Shown here in pieces: positions 9,372 to 17,879 of a DNA stretch of 64,000 bases. The notes beneath the pieces are model-generated. The model worked only from the letters and a program-made list of their open reading frames with translations, had not been told where the DNA came from and ran no database searches. Source of the DNA: JBBROS01 sp965260935 (GTDB lineage Bacteria > Pseudomonadota > Alphaproteobacteria > Acetobacterales > Acetobacteraceae); contig OZ253374.1 of assembly GCA_965260935.1 (NCBI GenBank), positions 496,001 through 560,000 of the forward strand, written 5' to 3'. Within the stretch, counting starts at the first letter, position 1; every line of letters starts with the position of its first letter. Position numbers and translations under genes: made by a program.

Positions 9372-9539
9372 CTACCGGCTGCGCAGGCGCTCGATTTCCT
9401 CCTTGAGTTGCAGCTTCTCAACCTTCAGTCGCGAGAGAGCGTCGGTGTCGGGCCGCGGCCTGTGGTCTTCTTCGAGGATCTTGTCCTCTAGATTGGCGTG
9501 CCGGCCCTGTAGGCTCTCGATCCGGGACTGCAAGTTCAT
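9372..9539 (-). CDS. DUF465/YdcH-like small coiled-coil protein
   Basis: A 55-residue protein read directly from the minus strand: MNLQSRIESLQGRHANLEDK, then an acidic Pro-containing turn, then LSRLKVEKLQLKEEIERLRSR and TAG. It has the helix-turn-helix coiled-coil form of the DUF465/YdcH family. A strong ribosome site (GAGAGGAGG) lies just upstream of the ATG at 9537-9539. It is convergent with trcR and divergent from a second DUF465 gene at 9677, so two members of the same family face away from each other across a 137-base promoter region. Its function is unknown. Confidence 0.75.
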   Translation of the reverse strand: MNLQSRIESLQGRHANLEDKILEEDHRPRPDTDALSRLKVEKLQLKEEIERLRSR

Positions 9540-9561
9540 GGTGCCTCCTCTCGGTTGAGCG

Positions 9562-9582
9562 ACACGGCCATCCTAGCCGTGT
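9562..9582. repeat. Inverted repeat between divergent DUF465 genes
   Basis: Perfect 7-base arms, ACACGGC and GCCGTGT, flank a 7-base spacer. The site lies between the two divergently transcribed DUF465 genes, 23 bases upstream of the minus-strand start, so it could be an operator or a leader hairpin. No T-run follows on either strand. Confidence 0.35.
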
Positions 9583-9585
9583 AAC

Positions 9586-9613
9586 CTGATCGTAACGCAG
9601 CCGGGCCTATAAT
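9586..9613 (+). promoter_or_regulatory. Sigma-70-like promoter for DUF465-purE-purK
   Basis: A perfect TATAAT lies at 9608-9613, with a poor -35 (CTGATC) 16 bases upstream. It reads toward the DUF465 gene at 9677 and the purE-purK pair that follows with overlapping or near-overlapping codons. A consensus -10 is uncommon in DNA this GC-rich, which is why I report it. Confidence 0.45.
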
Positions 9614-9676
9614 AGCCATCGCAATCATCCGGGAGCACTGGTGACGTTCTCGCGCGCGGCATGGTAAGATCAACCA

Positions 9677-9877
9677 ATGTTGACCGACCGCGATTCGTTG
9701 CTGCGCCAGCTTCATGAACTTCGCAGCGAGCATCGCGACCTGGACACCGTCATCGCGCGGCTGGCTGAGTCCGGCACGGACCAGCTGCACATGCAGCGCC
9801 TGAAAAAGCGCAAGCTGCTGCTGAAGGATGAAATCTCGTGGCTCGAAAGCCGCCTGATCCCGGACAACATCGCTTGA
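9677..9877 (+). CDS. DUF465/YdcH-family small protein
   Basis: A 66-residue helical-hairpin protein typical of DUF465 (YdcH/SlyX-like): LLRQLHELRSEHRDLDTVIA, a short turn, then LKKRKLLLKDEISWLESRL. Small DUF465 genes are frequently found just upstream of purE in alphaproteobacteria. The stop TGA lies 11 bases before the purE ATG, and a TTG overlapping that stop (9874) is an alternative purE start, so the two are very likely co-translated. The biochemical role of the family is not known. Confidence 0.82.
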   Translation: MLTDRDSLLRQLHELRSEHRDLDTVIARLAESGTDQLHMQRLKKRKLLLKDEISWLESRLIPDNIA

Positions 9878-9888
9878 CCGCAGCCGGT

Positions 9889-10371
9889 ATGCCGCTCGTC
9901 GGCATCATCATGGGCAGCGAGTCGGATTGGGCGACGATGAGCCACGCGGCCGAGACGCTCGACAAGCTCGAAGTCGCGCACGAGGTCCGCATCGTGTCCG
10001 CGCACCGCACGCCGGACCGTCTGGCGACCTACGCGCGGGAAGCGAAGGGGCGCGGCCTGCGGGTCATCGTGGCCGGGGCCGGGGGCGCGGCGCATCTGCC
10101 GGGCATGTGCGCGGCCTGGACCCCGTTGCCGGTGCTTGGCGTTCCGGTCGAGAGCCACACGTTGAAGGGAATGGACAGCCTGCTCAGCATCGCGCAGATG
10201 CCGGCGGGGGTTCCGGTCGGCACGCTGGCGATCGGCCGGGCGGGCGCGGTCAATGCCGGGCTGCTGGCGGCGGCGATCCTGGCCACGGCGGACGCCGCGG
10301 TCGCGGCCCGGCTCGATAGCTGGCGCGCGGCGCAGACGGCAAGCGTGGCGGACACGCCGGCGCGCCCTTGA
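9889..10371 (+). CDS. purE: 5-(carboxyamino)imidazole ribonucleotide mutase
   Basis: Class I PurE moves the carboxyl group of N5-CAIR to give CAIR in purine synthesis, working with PurK. The N-terminal nucleotide-binding motif MGSESDW, the SAHRTPDRL loop and the catalytic-histidine segment GAGGAAHLPGM are present. The 160-residue length from the ATG at 9889 matches the family; the TTG at 9874 would add five residues. The stop overlaps the purK start in the sequence TTGA, so purE and purK are translationally coupled. Confidence 0.95.
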   Translation: MPLVGIIMGSESDWATMSHAAETLDKLEVAHEVRIVSAHRTPDRLATYAREAKGRGLRVIVAGAGGAAHLPGMCAAWTPLPVLGVPVESHTLKGMDSLLSIAQMPAGVPVGTLAIGRAGAVNAGLLAAAILATADAAVAARLDSWRAAQTASVADTPARP

Positions 10372-11498
10372 GCGCCCTTCCCCCGAACGCCACGGTCGGC
10401 ATCATCGGCGGCGGGCAACTCGGGCGGATGTCGGCCATGGCGGCGGCCCGGCTCGGCTACCGCTGCCATATCCTCACGCCCGAGCCCGACAGCCCGGCGG
10501 CCCAAGTCTCGGCGGCGCAGACCGTGGCGGACTACGAGGATGAAAACGCGCTGCGGCGTTTCGCCGGGGCGGTCGACGTCATTACCTTCGAGTTCGAGAA
10601 CGTGAGCGCCGGAGGCCTCGACCTGCTGCAATCCCTCCGCCCCGTGCGCCCGGCCCCGTCGGTCTTGCGCATCAGTCAGGACCGGGTCGCCGAAAAGTCG
10701 TTCCTGCGCGACGCCGGCGTGCCGACCGCGCCGTGGCAGGCCGTGGACAGCCTCAAGGCCCTGCATGGGGCGGCGGAGGCGATCGGATTGCCCGGCGTCC
10801 TCAAAACCACCCGGCTCGGCTACGACGGCAAGGGCCAGGCGTTGCTGCGGCAAGCGGCCGACCTCGCCCCGGCCTGGGATGCGCTCCGCCCCCGCCCGCT
10901 GATCCTGGAGGGCTTCGTCGATTACGCGTGCGAGATCAGCGTCATCGTCGCCCGCGGGGCGGACGGCGGCGGCTCGTTGTTCGACGCGGCCGAGAACCGG
11001 CACCGGGATGGCATCCTCGATCTCACCCTGTCGCCGGCCCGCGTCGCGCCGGCGACCGCCGCGGAGGCGGCACGGGTGGCGTGGCGGGTCGCCGAATCGC
11101 TCGGCCTCGTCGGCCTGCTGGCGGTGGAAATGTTCGTGGACCGCGGCGGTCGGGTCATGGTGAACGAGATCGCGCCGCGCCCGCATAATTCCGGGCATTG
11201 GACGATCGAGGCCTGCCCGGCCAGCCAGTTCGAGCTGCATGTCCGCGCCGTGGCCGGCCTGCCGCTGCCGCCGGGGATGCGCCACGCGGATGCGGCGATG
11301 AAGAACCTGGTCGGACCGGAAGAAACGGCGCTGTGGCCCGCCATCGTGGCGACGCCCGGGTTGATCCCGCATTTATACGGCAAGACGGAGGCCCGGCCCG
11401 GGCGCAAGATGGGCCACGTCACGCGGCTGTTCCCGCGCGGCGCGCTGCCGGATGAGGCCGGGGTGAACGCGGCGTTGGGGTGCGCCGCGCCGCGATAG
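10368..11498 (+). CDS. purK: 5-(carboxyamino)imidazole ribonucleotide synthase
   Basis: ATP-grasp enzyme that carboxylates aminoimidazole ribonucleotide with bicarbonate to give N5-CAIR, the substrate of PurE. The N-terminal VGIIGGGQLGRMSA glycine loop, the central KTTRLGYDGKGQ ATP-binding segment and the metal site NEIAPRPHNSGHWTIEA are conserved. The start is a TTG at 10368 that shares bases with the purE stop, and no better start fits the conserved N-terminus. The length of 376 residues is normal. purE and purK together form the usual bacterial two-enzyme route. Confidence 0.95.
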   Translation: MSALPPNATVGIIGGGQLGRMSAMAAARLGYRCHILTPEPDSPAAQVSAAQTVADYEDENALRRFAGAVDVITFEFENVSAGGLDLLQSLRPVRPAPSVLRISQDRVAEKSFLRDAGVPTAPWQAVDSLKALHGAAEAIGLPGVLKTTRLGYDGKGQALLRQAADLAPAWDALRPRPLILEGFVDYACEISVIVARGADGGGSLFDAAENRHRDGILDLTLSPARVAPATAAEAARVAWRVAESLGLVGLLAVEMFVDRGGRVMVNEIAPRPHNSGHWTIEACPASQFELHVRAVAGLPLPPGMRHADAAMKNLVGPEETALWPAIVATPGLIPHLYGKTEARPGRKMGHVTRLFPRGALPDEAGVNAALGCAAPR

Positions 11499-11554
11499 CT
11501 TGCGGTGCTTATGCGCCGGTGCGATTGTGCGGGCGCGGATTGCAAGAGGATGGC

Positions 11555-12775
11555 ATGGCTAAGATCAAGGTGAAGACCCCCGTCGTCGAGCTGGACGGCG
11601 ACGAAATGACCCGGATCATCTGGGGTTTCATCAAAGACAAGTTGATCCTGCCTTACTTGGACATCGACCTGAAATACTACGACCTCGGCATCGAGTACCG
11701 CGACCAGACCGACGACCAGGTGACGGTGGACGCGGCCCATGCCATCCGGGAGTACGGCGTCGGCGTGAAGTGCGCGACCATCACGCCGGACGAGGCCCGG
11801 GTCGAGGAGTTCAAGCTCAAGAAAATGTGGCGCAGCCCGAACGGGACGATCCGCAACATCCTGGACGGCACCATTTTCCGCGAGCCGATCATCTGCGGCA
11901 ACGTGCCGCGCCTGGTGCCGCACTGGTCGAAGCCGATCGTGATCGGGCGTCACGCCTACGGCGACATCTACCGCGCCAGCGAGACCAAAATCCCGGGGCC
12001 AGGGAAGGTCACGTTGCAGTTCCACCCAGAGAACGGCGGCGAGCCGATGGTGCTCGACGTGCACGACTTCAAAGGCGCGGGCGTCGCGATGGGGATGCAC
12101 AACACCAAGGTCTCCATCGAGGGCTTCGCGAGGGCAAGCCTGAACTACGGGCTTGCGCGCAAGTATCCGGTCTATCTATCGACCAAGAACACCATCCTGA
12201 AAGCCTATGACGGCATGTTCAAGGACGTGTTCCAGGACATCTTCGACCACGAGTTCAAGGCCGAGTTCGACAAGCACGGCCTCACCTACGAGCACCGCCT
12301 GATCGACGACATGGTGGCCAGCGCGCTCAAGTGGGAGGGCGGCTACGTTTGGGCGTGCAAGAACTACGACGGCGACGTGGAAAGCGACATCGTGGCGCAA
12401 GGGTTCGGCAGCCTCGGGCTCATGACCAGCGTGCTCGCCAGCCCGGACGGCCAAACCATCGAGAGCGAGGCCGCCCACGGCACCGTGACCCGGCATTACC
12501 GCGAGCACCAGAAAGGCCGCGAGACCAGCACCAACCCGATCGCCTCCATCTTCGCCTGGACCCGGGGCCTCGCCTACCGCGGCCGCTTTGACGGCACGCC
12601 GGACGTCACCGCCTTCGCCGACACGCTGGAACGCGTCTGCGTCGAGACGGTGGAAAGCGGGGCGATGACCAAGGACCTGGCAATCCTGATCGGGCGCGAG
12701 CAGAAATGGCTCAACACCCAGGATTTCCTGAGCAAGATCGACGAGAACCTCAAGGCCGCGATGGCGTCGCCGTAA
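11555..12775 (+). CDS. icd: NADP-dependent isocitrate dehydrogenase
   Basis: A 406-residue enzyme of the dimeric, eukaryote-like class II isocitrate dehydrogenases usual in alphaproteobacteria. It oxidises isocitrate to 2-oxoglutarate and makes NADPH in the citric acid cycle. Characteristic segments are VVELDGDEMTRIIW at the start, the substrate loop around KKMWRSPNGTIRNILDGT and the NADP-binding region SEAAHGTVTRHYREH. The ATG at 11555 has an AAGAGGA ribosome site; the in-frame upstream codons belong to the gap after purK. It is followed after 30 bases by a dienelactone hydrolase gene. Confidence 0.95.
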   Translation: MAKIKVKTPVVELDGDEMTRIIWGFIKDKLILPYLDIDLKYYDLGIEYRDQTDDQVTVDAAHAIREYGVGVKCATITPDEARVEEFKLKKMWRSPNGTIRNILDGTIFREPIICGNVPRLVPHWSKPIVIGRHAYGDIYRASETKIPGPGKVTLQFHPENGGEPMVLDVHDFKGAGVAMGMHNTKVSIEGFARASLNYGLARKYPVYLSTKNTILKAYDGMFKDVFQDIFDHEFKAEFDKHGLTYEHRLIDDMVASALKWEGGYVWACKNYDGDVESDIVAQGFGSLGLMTSVLASPDGQTIESEAAHGTVTRHYREHQKGRETSTNPIASIFAWTRGLAYRGRFDGTPDVTAFADTLERVCVETVESGAMTKDLAILIGREQKWLNTQDFLSKIDENLKAAMASP

Positions 12776-12805
12776 GCGGCGCGGATTGGAACAGGGAGAA
12801 AGCCG

Positions 12806-13660
12806 ATGGACGGTTTAGATGGCCTGAAGACCTACCCGCTCGCCCGCCGGGGCATGATGATGACCGGGCTGGTGAGCGGGTTCGCGCTTGCCGCGGCCCG
12901 GGCGGAGGCGCAGGCAATCCACACCGGCACGGAGGGGATCAAGGCCGGGGAAACCCAGATCCCGGTCTCCGACGGCGGTCTGCCAGCCTATTACGCGCGC
13001 CCGGACGGCGCCGGGCCGTTCCCGACGGTGCTGGTGATCGAGGAAATTTTCGGCGTCCACGAATACCTCAAGGACATCTGCCGCAGGCTGGCCAAGGCCG
13101 GCTACCTGGCGGTGGCGCCGGAACTGTATGCCCGGCTCGGCGACCTCTCGAAGATGAGCGACGTGCCGACGATCATCCGGGACGTGATCAACAAGGCGCC
13201 GGACGACCGGTTGCTGGCCGATCTCGACAGCACGGCGGATTGGGCCGGAAAGAATGGAGGCGACCTGGGCCGCTTGGGCGTGACCGGATTCTGCCGCGGC
13301 GGGCGCAACACCTGGCTCTATGCCGCGCACAGCAACGCGCTGAAAGCGGCGGTGGCGTGGTATGGCCCGATCGGCGGGCAGACGAGTTCGATCCAGCCGC
13401 GCACCGCCCTGGATCTGGCGGGCGAGATCAAATGCCCGCTGCTCGGGCTTTACGGCGGGCAGGACAAAGGCATCCCGGTGTCGCAAGTGCGCGAGGCGGA
13501 GGCCAAGGCGAAAGCGGCGGGCAAGACGGTCGACATCGTCGTCTACCCGGAAGCCGGGCACGGCTTCCATGCCGATTACCGGCCGAGCTACGACAAGGCG
13601 GCGGCGGAGGACGGGTGGAAGCGGATGCTGGCCTGGTTCAAGACGTATGGGGTTGCTTGA
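12806..13660 (+). CDS. Secreted dienelactone hydrolase family protein
   Basis: A 284-residue alpha/beta hydrolase of the dienelactone hydrolase family. The Cys nucleophile is in GVTGFCRGG, the acid residue likely in YGGQDKGIP, and the histidine in PEAGHGFHADY. The N-terminus carries an Arg-Arg pair before a hydrophobic stretch (LARRGMMMTGLVSGFALAAA), which suggests a twin-arginine signal and a periplasmic enzyme. The natural substrate is unknown; relatives hydrolyse cyclic ester bonds. It follows icd closely on the same strand and converges on alaS, with terminator-like hairpins in between. Confidence 0.85.
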   Translation: MDGLDGLKTYPLARRGMMMTGLVSGFALAAARAEAQAIHTGTEGIKAGETQIPVSDGGLPAYYARPDGAGPFPTVLVIEEIFGVHEYLKDICRRLAKAGYLAVAPELYARLGDLSKMSDVPTIIRDVINKAPDDRLLADLDSTADWAGKNGGDLGRLGVTGFCRGGRNTWLYAAHSNALKAAVAWYGPIGGQTSSIQPRTALDLAGEIKCPLLGLYGGQDKGIPVSQVREAEAKAKAAGKTVDIVVYPEAGHGFHADYRPSYDKAAAEDGWKRMLAWFKTYGVA

Positions 13661-13732
13661 TCCAAGGCCTGTTCTGACCCGTGAAAACCGTTCAACAAGA
13701 TAACGGCGCGGCATAAAGGGCGAGGTTACACC

Positions 13733-13749
13733 AAAAAGCCCTTTGGGCT
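13733..13749 (-). terminator. Short intrinsic terminator downstream of alaS
   Basis: On the minus strand the RNA reads AGCCC, AAA, GGGCT and then five T residues. The stem is only five base pairs, but the T-run follows directly and the site is about 80 bases after the alaS stop. Confidence 0.45.
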
Positions 13750-13798
13750 ACCTGCTGTGCGCGCCGGGTGGCTGGCGGTGGCGCGCAAGAAGCGACTC

Positions 13799-13832
13799 TG
13801 ATACCGGTCGCCCGATAGGGCGGTTGGTATCA
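13799..13832 (+). repeat. Strong hairpin overlapping the alaS stop codon
   Basis: Perfect outer arms TGATACC and GGTATCA and inner arms CGCCC and GGGCG surround a GATA loop. In the plus-strand transcript three G-U pairs join the two parts into a 15-base-pair stem; on the minus strand these become A-C mismatches. The right arm includes the complement of the alaS stop codon. It could end plus-strand transcripts arriving from the dienelactone hydrolase gene, but it has no T-run. Confidence 0.5.
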
Positions 13833-16475
13833 GGCCGCAAGCGCCGTCCGCACCGCATCAAGCGCCGCCCCGGCCTGGCCACCATCCGGCCCGCCCGCCT
13901 GCGCAAGGTCCGCCCGCCCGCCGCCGCCCTTGCCGCCGACCGCCGCGCTCGCCCTCCGCACCAGGTCAACGGCATTGAACCGGCCCGTCAAATCTTGGCT
14001 GACGCGCACCACGATGCTCGCCTTGCCGTCCGCCGTGGAAACGACGGCGACGACGCCGCTGCCCAGCCCGGCGCCGATCGCCTCGGCCACGCCCTTCAGC
14101 TCCTTGGCCGGCACATCGCCGAGGTTGCGGGCGGCGAGCGCGACGCCGCCGTGCCGCTCCGTCTCGGCCGCGGCTTCGCCCGTGGCCAGCTTCTTCTGCA
14201 ACTCGGACACCTGCTGCTCCAGCCGGCGACGGTCCTCTTGCAACTGCGCGACCCGCTCGGGCAATTCCGCGGGCGAGGTCCGGAGCTGGGCCGCGAGGCC
14301 CGCCACGATCCGGTCCGTCGCCGTCAGCGCCGCCAGGGCCGCTTCCCCCGTCACCGCCTCGACCCGGCGCACGCCGGCGCTGACCGCGCCTTCGCCGGCG
14401 ATGCGGAACAGGCCGATGTCGCCGGTGCGCCCGACATGCGTGCCGCCGCAAAGCTCGGCCGAGTAGGCTTCGTTCGAACCCTCGCCCAAGCCTTCGCCCA
14501 TCGACACGACCCGGACCTCATCGCCGTATTTCTCGCCGAACAGCGCCATCGCCCCCTCGGCCACGGCAGCCTCCGGCGTCATCAGCCGCGTGGTCACCTC
14601 GGAGTTCCGGCGGATCTGCGCGTTCACCTCGGCCTCAACGGCGGCCAGGTCGTCGCGGCTGATCGGGGTGGGCTGGCTGACATCGAAACGCAAGCGGTCG
14701 GGCGCGTTCAAGCTGCCCTTCTGCATGACGTGCGGCCCGAGGCGGCGGCGCAGCGCTGCGTGCAGCAGGTGCGTGGCGCTATGGTGCGCCCGGATGGCGC
14801 TCCGCCTCCCATGGTCCACCGTCGCCTGCACGGGCGCGCCGGTCCTGGCGGCACCCGCCTCGACCGTGCCCAGATGAACGAACAAGCCGCCCAGCTTCTT
14901 CTGCGTGTCCGTGACACGGATCAGCAGGCCATCCGCCCCGGCGATCAGCCCGGCGTCCCCCACCTGCCCGCCGCTCTCGGCATAGAACGGCGTCTGGTTG
15001 AGGATAACGGCGACGCCCGACCCGGCCTCCGCCCGCTCAACCGAAGCGCCGTCAACCACCAGGCCGGTGATCTCCGCCTCCGCGGCCTCCGTCGCGTAGC
15101 CGAGGAACTCGGTCGCGCCCAGCCGCTCGTGCAGGTCGAACCAGACCTTGTCGGTGGCCGCATCGCCGGTTCCGGCCCAGGCGGCGCGAGCGCGCGTCCG
15201 CTGCTCGGCCATCGCCGCCTCGAACCCGGCCACGTCCACCTGCTTGCCCTCGTCGCGCAAGGCGTCCTGCGTCAGGTCGAGCGGGAAGCCGAACGTGTCA
15301 TACAGCTTGAACGCGATCGCGCCGGGCAAAGGCTCGTCCCCGCCAAGCCGCCCCGTTTCCTCGGCCAGCAAGCCGAGTCCGCGGTCAAGCATCGCCTTGA
15401 ACCGGTCCTCCTCCAGCCGCATCGTCTCGCCGATCAGCGCCGCCGCCCGCGGCAGCTCGGGGAACGCCGCCCCCATCTGCCGCACCAGCGCCGGCAACAG
15501 TGTGTAAAACACCGGCTGGATCGTGCCCATCATGTGCAGGTGCCGCATGGCCCGGCGCATGATCCGCCGTAGCACGTAGCCCCGCCCCTCCTTGGACGGC
15601 AGCACGCCGTCCGCGATCAGGAACGCCGTGCTGCGCAGATGGTCGGCGATGACGCGGTGGCTGGTTTTGAACGGCCCGTCCGGGTCCTGCCCGGTCGCCT
15701 CGGCGCTGGCCAGGATCAGGGCGCGCAGCGTGTCGGTGTCGTAGTTGTCGTGCTTGCCTTGCAGGATGGCGGCGAAGCGTTCCAGGCCCATGCCGGTGTC
15801 GATGGACGGGCGCGGCAGCGGCGTGCGGACGCCGGGCGGGCCTTCCTCGTATTGCATGAACACGAGGTTCCAGATCTCGATGAACCGGTCCCCGTCCTCG
15901 TCCGGCGAGCCGGGCGGCCCGCCCGCGATGCCGGAACCGTGGTCGTAGAAGATTTCCGAGCACGGCCCGCACGGCCCGGTCTCGCCCATGCGCCAGAAAT
16001 TGTCCGACGTGCCGATGCGGATGATCCGCTCGTCGCCAAGCCCGGCGATCTGCCGCCAAAGCTGGGCCGCGTCGTCGTCGTCGGCATAGACGGTGACGAG
16101 CAGCTTGTCTTTCGGGAGGCCGAAGTCGCGGGTCAGCAACGTCCAGGCGTGCTCGATCGCAACCGGCTTGAAGTAGTCGCCGAAGCTGAAATTCCCCAGC
16201 ATCTCGAAGAACGTGTGGTGCCGCGCAGTGAACCCGACATTGTCGAGGTCGTTGTGCTTCCCCCCGGCCCGGACGCATTTCTGCGAGGTGGCGGCGCGCT
16301 GGTAGGGCCGCCGCTCCTGCCCGGTGAACACGTTCTTGAACTGGACCATGCCGCTGTTGGTGAACAGCAGCGTCGGGTCGTTGAGCGGGACGAGCGGGCT
16401 GCTGGCGACGACCTGGTGCGCGTTGCGGCGGAAGTAGTCGAGGAAGGTGGCGCGGATGTCGTTGCTGGTTGCCAT
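13830..16475 (-). CDS. alaS: Alanine--tRNA ligase
   Basis: An 881-residue class II aminoacyl-tRNA synthetase that charges tRNA-Ala. The N-terminal catalytic core begins ATSNDIRATFLDYF and contains SSPLVPLNDPTLLFTNSGM. The editing domain carries the zinc ligands HHSATHLLHAAL and CGGTHV, and a C-terminal domain near residues 740-880 follows. I chose the ATG at 16473-16475 because it gives the standard start; the longer open frame is unsupported. It is transcribed against the icd-hydrolase group and ends at the hairpin and terminator around 13733-13832. Confidence 0.96.
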   Translation of the reverse strand: MATSNDIRATFLDYFRRNAHQVVASSPLVPLNDPTLLFTNSGMVQFKNVFTGQERRPYQRAATSQKCVRAGGKHNDLDNVGFTARHHTFFEMLGNFSFGDYFKPVAIEHAWTLLTRDFGLPKDKLLVTVYADDDDAAQLWRQIAGLGDERIIRIGTSDNFWRMGETGPCGPCSEIFYDHGSGIAGGPPGSPDEDGDRFIEIWNLVFMQYEEGPPGVRTPLPRPSIDTGMGLERFAAILQGKHDNYDTDTLRALILASAEATGQDPDGPFKTSHRVIADHLRSTAFLIADGVLPSKEGRGYVLRRIMRRAMRHLHMMGTIQPVFYTLLPALVRQMGAAFPELPRAAALIGETMRLEEDRFKAMLDRGLGLLAEETGRLGGDEPLPGAIAFKLYDTFGFPLDLTQDALRDEGKQVDVAGFEAAMAEQRTRARAAWAGTGDAATDKVWFDLHERLGATEFLGYATEAAEAEITGLVVDGASVERAEAGSGVAVILNQTPFYAESGGQVGDAGLIAGADGLLIRVTDTQKKLGGLFVHLGTVEAGAARTGAPVQATVDHGRRSAIRAHHSATHLLHAALRRRLGPHVMQKGSLNAPDRLRFDVSQPTPISRDDLAAVEAEVNAQIRRNSEVTTRLMTPEAAVAEGAMALFGEKYGDEVRVVSMGEGLGEGSNEAYSAELCGGTHVGRTGDIGLFRIAGEGAVSAGVRRVEAVTGEAALAALTATDRIVAGLAAQLRTSPAELPERVAQLQEDRRRLEQQVSELQKKLATGEAAAETERHGGVALAARNLGDVPAKELKGVAEAIGAGLGSGVVAVVSTADGKASIVVRVSQDLTGRFNAVDLVRRASAAVGGKGGGGRADLAQAGGPDGGQAGAALDAVRTALAA

Positions 16476-16640
16476 GGGGCGCTGGGTCGTCCTTCGGGTG
16501 TTCCCCGGTAAGTAGGGCAGCGCGGGCGGAATGTCATCTGGCGCGGGGCGGGCGGCGCTTATCGTCGCCACGCGTGCGGCCATGGCCAATCGGTCCCCGG
16601 CTAGGGGCTGGGAAACATGCGCTCCCAAGCGAGGCCCCGC

Positions 16641-17309
16641 TCATCCCGCCAGCGCCGCCAGCACGGCGCCGCTGCCCGCGGTCCAGCCGACGATGCCGCC
16701 CTGGGCGCGCACCATCTCCAGCACGGATTGCCTGAACTGCGGGAAGTAGCTCGCCGTGGCATCCTCGACCAGCAGGCACTCGAAGCCGCGGTCATTCGCC
16801 TCGCGCATTGTCGTCTGCACGCAGACCTCCGTGGTCACGCCCGCGATCAGCAGGTGGGTGATGCCGCGGACGTGCAGCAACGGCCCGAGGCTGGAAGCCT
16901 GGAAGGCGCCTTTGCCGGGCTTGGCCACGACGAGCTCGAGCGGGGCCGGCCGCAGCTCGGGAATGATGTCCGCGCCCGGCTCGCCGTCGACCAGCAGGCG
17001 GCCCATCGGCCCCGGATCGCCGATGCGCTGGCCCGGCGGGCCGCGGCCCCGCTTGTTGGGCGGGCAGTCCGAGAGGTCCGGCTTGTGGCACTCCCGCGTA
17101 TGCACGACCGATAGCCCGGCAGCCCGCGCGCCCTCCAGCAGCGCCCGCGCGGGCGCGACCGCTGGCCGGAGCAGCGACACATCGTTGCCGAGCGCCGCGC
17201 CGAAGCCGCCCGGCTCCAGGAAGTCGCGCTGCATGTCGATCAGCAGCAGCGCGGTCGCATGGAGCGGAAAGGCGAACGGGGACGGGCGCGCGGTTCCGAT
17301 TTCGGGCAT
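16641..17309 (-). CDS. Isochorismatase-like cysteine hydrolase
   Basis: A 222-residue cysteine amidohydrolase of the isochorismatase fold. The catalytic triad is visible: Asp25 in LLIDMQRDF, Lys130 in VVAKPGKGAF and Cys163 in AGVTTEVCVQTT. Close relatives include biuret and ureidoacrylate amidohydrolases, so a ureido or amide nitrogen compound is a reasonable substrate class, though it is not proven here. A degraded urea/nitrate-type transporter pseudogene lies 0.6 kb away on the same strand (17880-18144), which supports a former nitrogen-compound uptake group. The start is the ATG at 17307-17309. Confidence 0.82.
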   Translation of the reverse strand: MPEIGTARPSPFAFPLHATALLLIDMQRDFLEPGGFGAALGNDVSLLRPAVAPARALLEGARAAGLSVVHTRECHKPDLSDCPPNKRGRGPPGQRIGDPGPMGRLLVDGEPGADIIPELRPAPLELVVAKPGKGAFQASSLGPLLHVRGITHLLIAGVTTEVCVQTTMREANDRGFECLLVEDATASYFPQFRQSVLEMVRAQGGIVGWTAGSGAVLAALAG

Positions 17310-17401
17310 CAGCGGACGCCGGTCGCCGTCCGAGCCAGCGTCTCCGCGGAGAGGCCGGCATCTTGGCCTCCGCCAGCCACGCCGCCGCGGCCGGCCCGGC
17401 G

Positions 17402-17452
17402 CGCAACGGCGGGAGCCGATGGTTGCCACGCAACGGCGGGAGCCGATGGTTG
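17402..17452. repeat. Tandem duplication, 24-base unit with 27-base period
   Basis: The same 24 bases, starting CGCAACGGCGGGAGCCGATG and ending GTTG, occur at 17402-17425 and 17429-17452, separated by three bases. It lies just downstream of the chorismate mutase stop, in the gap before the cysteine hydrolase start. It is probably a recent slippage duplication. Confidence 0.85.
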
Positions 17453-17459
17453 ACAAGCG

Positions 17460-17771
17460 TCAGGCATGGCCGGAACCGTCCTGGCGGAAGCGTTCGTGGT
17501 GGCGGATCACCTCCTGGGTGATGAAGGCCAGGAACTTCGCGGCGAACTCCGGGTCGAGCTCGGCCTCCTCCGCCATGGCCCGCAAGCGCCCGATCTGGTA
17601 GTCCTCGCGGGCGGGGTCGGCTGGCGGCAGGTCGTGCTTGGCTTTCAACGCGCCGACCCGCTTCGTGCAGCGGAACCGCTCGGCCAAGATCCGGATCATC
17701 GCCGCGTCGAGGTTGTCGATGCTGTTTCTCAATTCGAGCAACTCAGGCGGCAGGCTGTGCTGTTCAAGCAT
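17460..17771 (-). CDS. Chorismate mutase (AroQ class)
   Basis: A 103-residue all-helical AroQ-type chorismate mutase, which rearranges chorismate to prephenate for Phe and Tyr synthesis. The conserved pieces LRNSIDNLDAAMIRILAERF, KRVGALKAKH, and the Arg- and Gln-containing helix ending FITQEVIRHHERFRQ are visible, with the DPAREDYQIGRL region between them. I prefer the ATG at 17769-17771, which has GGAG upstream, over one nine codons earlier. It is a free-standing enzyme; no prephenate dehydratase gene is adjacent. Confidence 0.88.
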   Translation of the reverse strand: MLEQHSLPPELLELRNSIDNLDAAMIRILAERFRCTKRVGALKAKHDLPPADPAREDYQIGRLRAMAEEAELDPEFAAKFLAFITQEVIRHHERFRQDGSGHA

Positions 17772-17879
17772 TGGGACTCCGGGACAGGGTATCGGCATTC
17801 AAGAAGGCGCGGAATGCAGGTGGAGTATGGCCTTGATCGGGCACGGCGTCGAACCGGGCGGGTGCGCGGGCGCCGGGGG

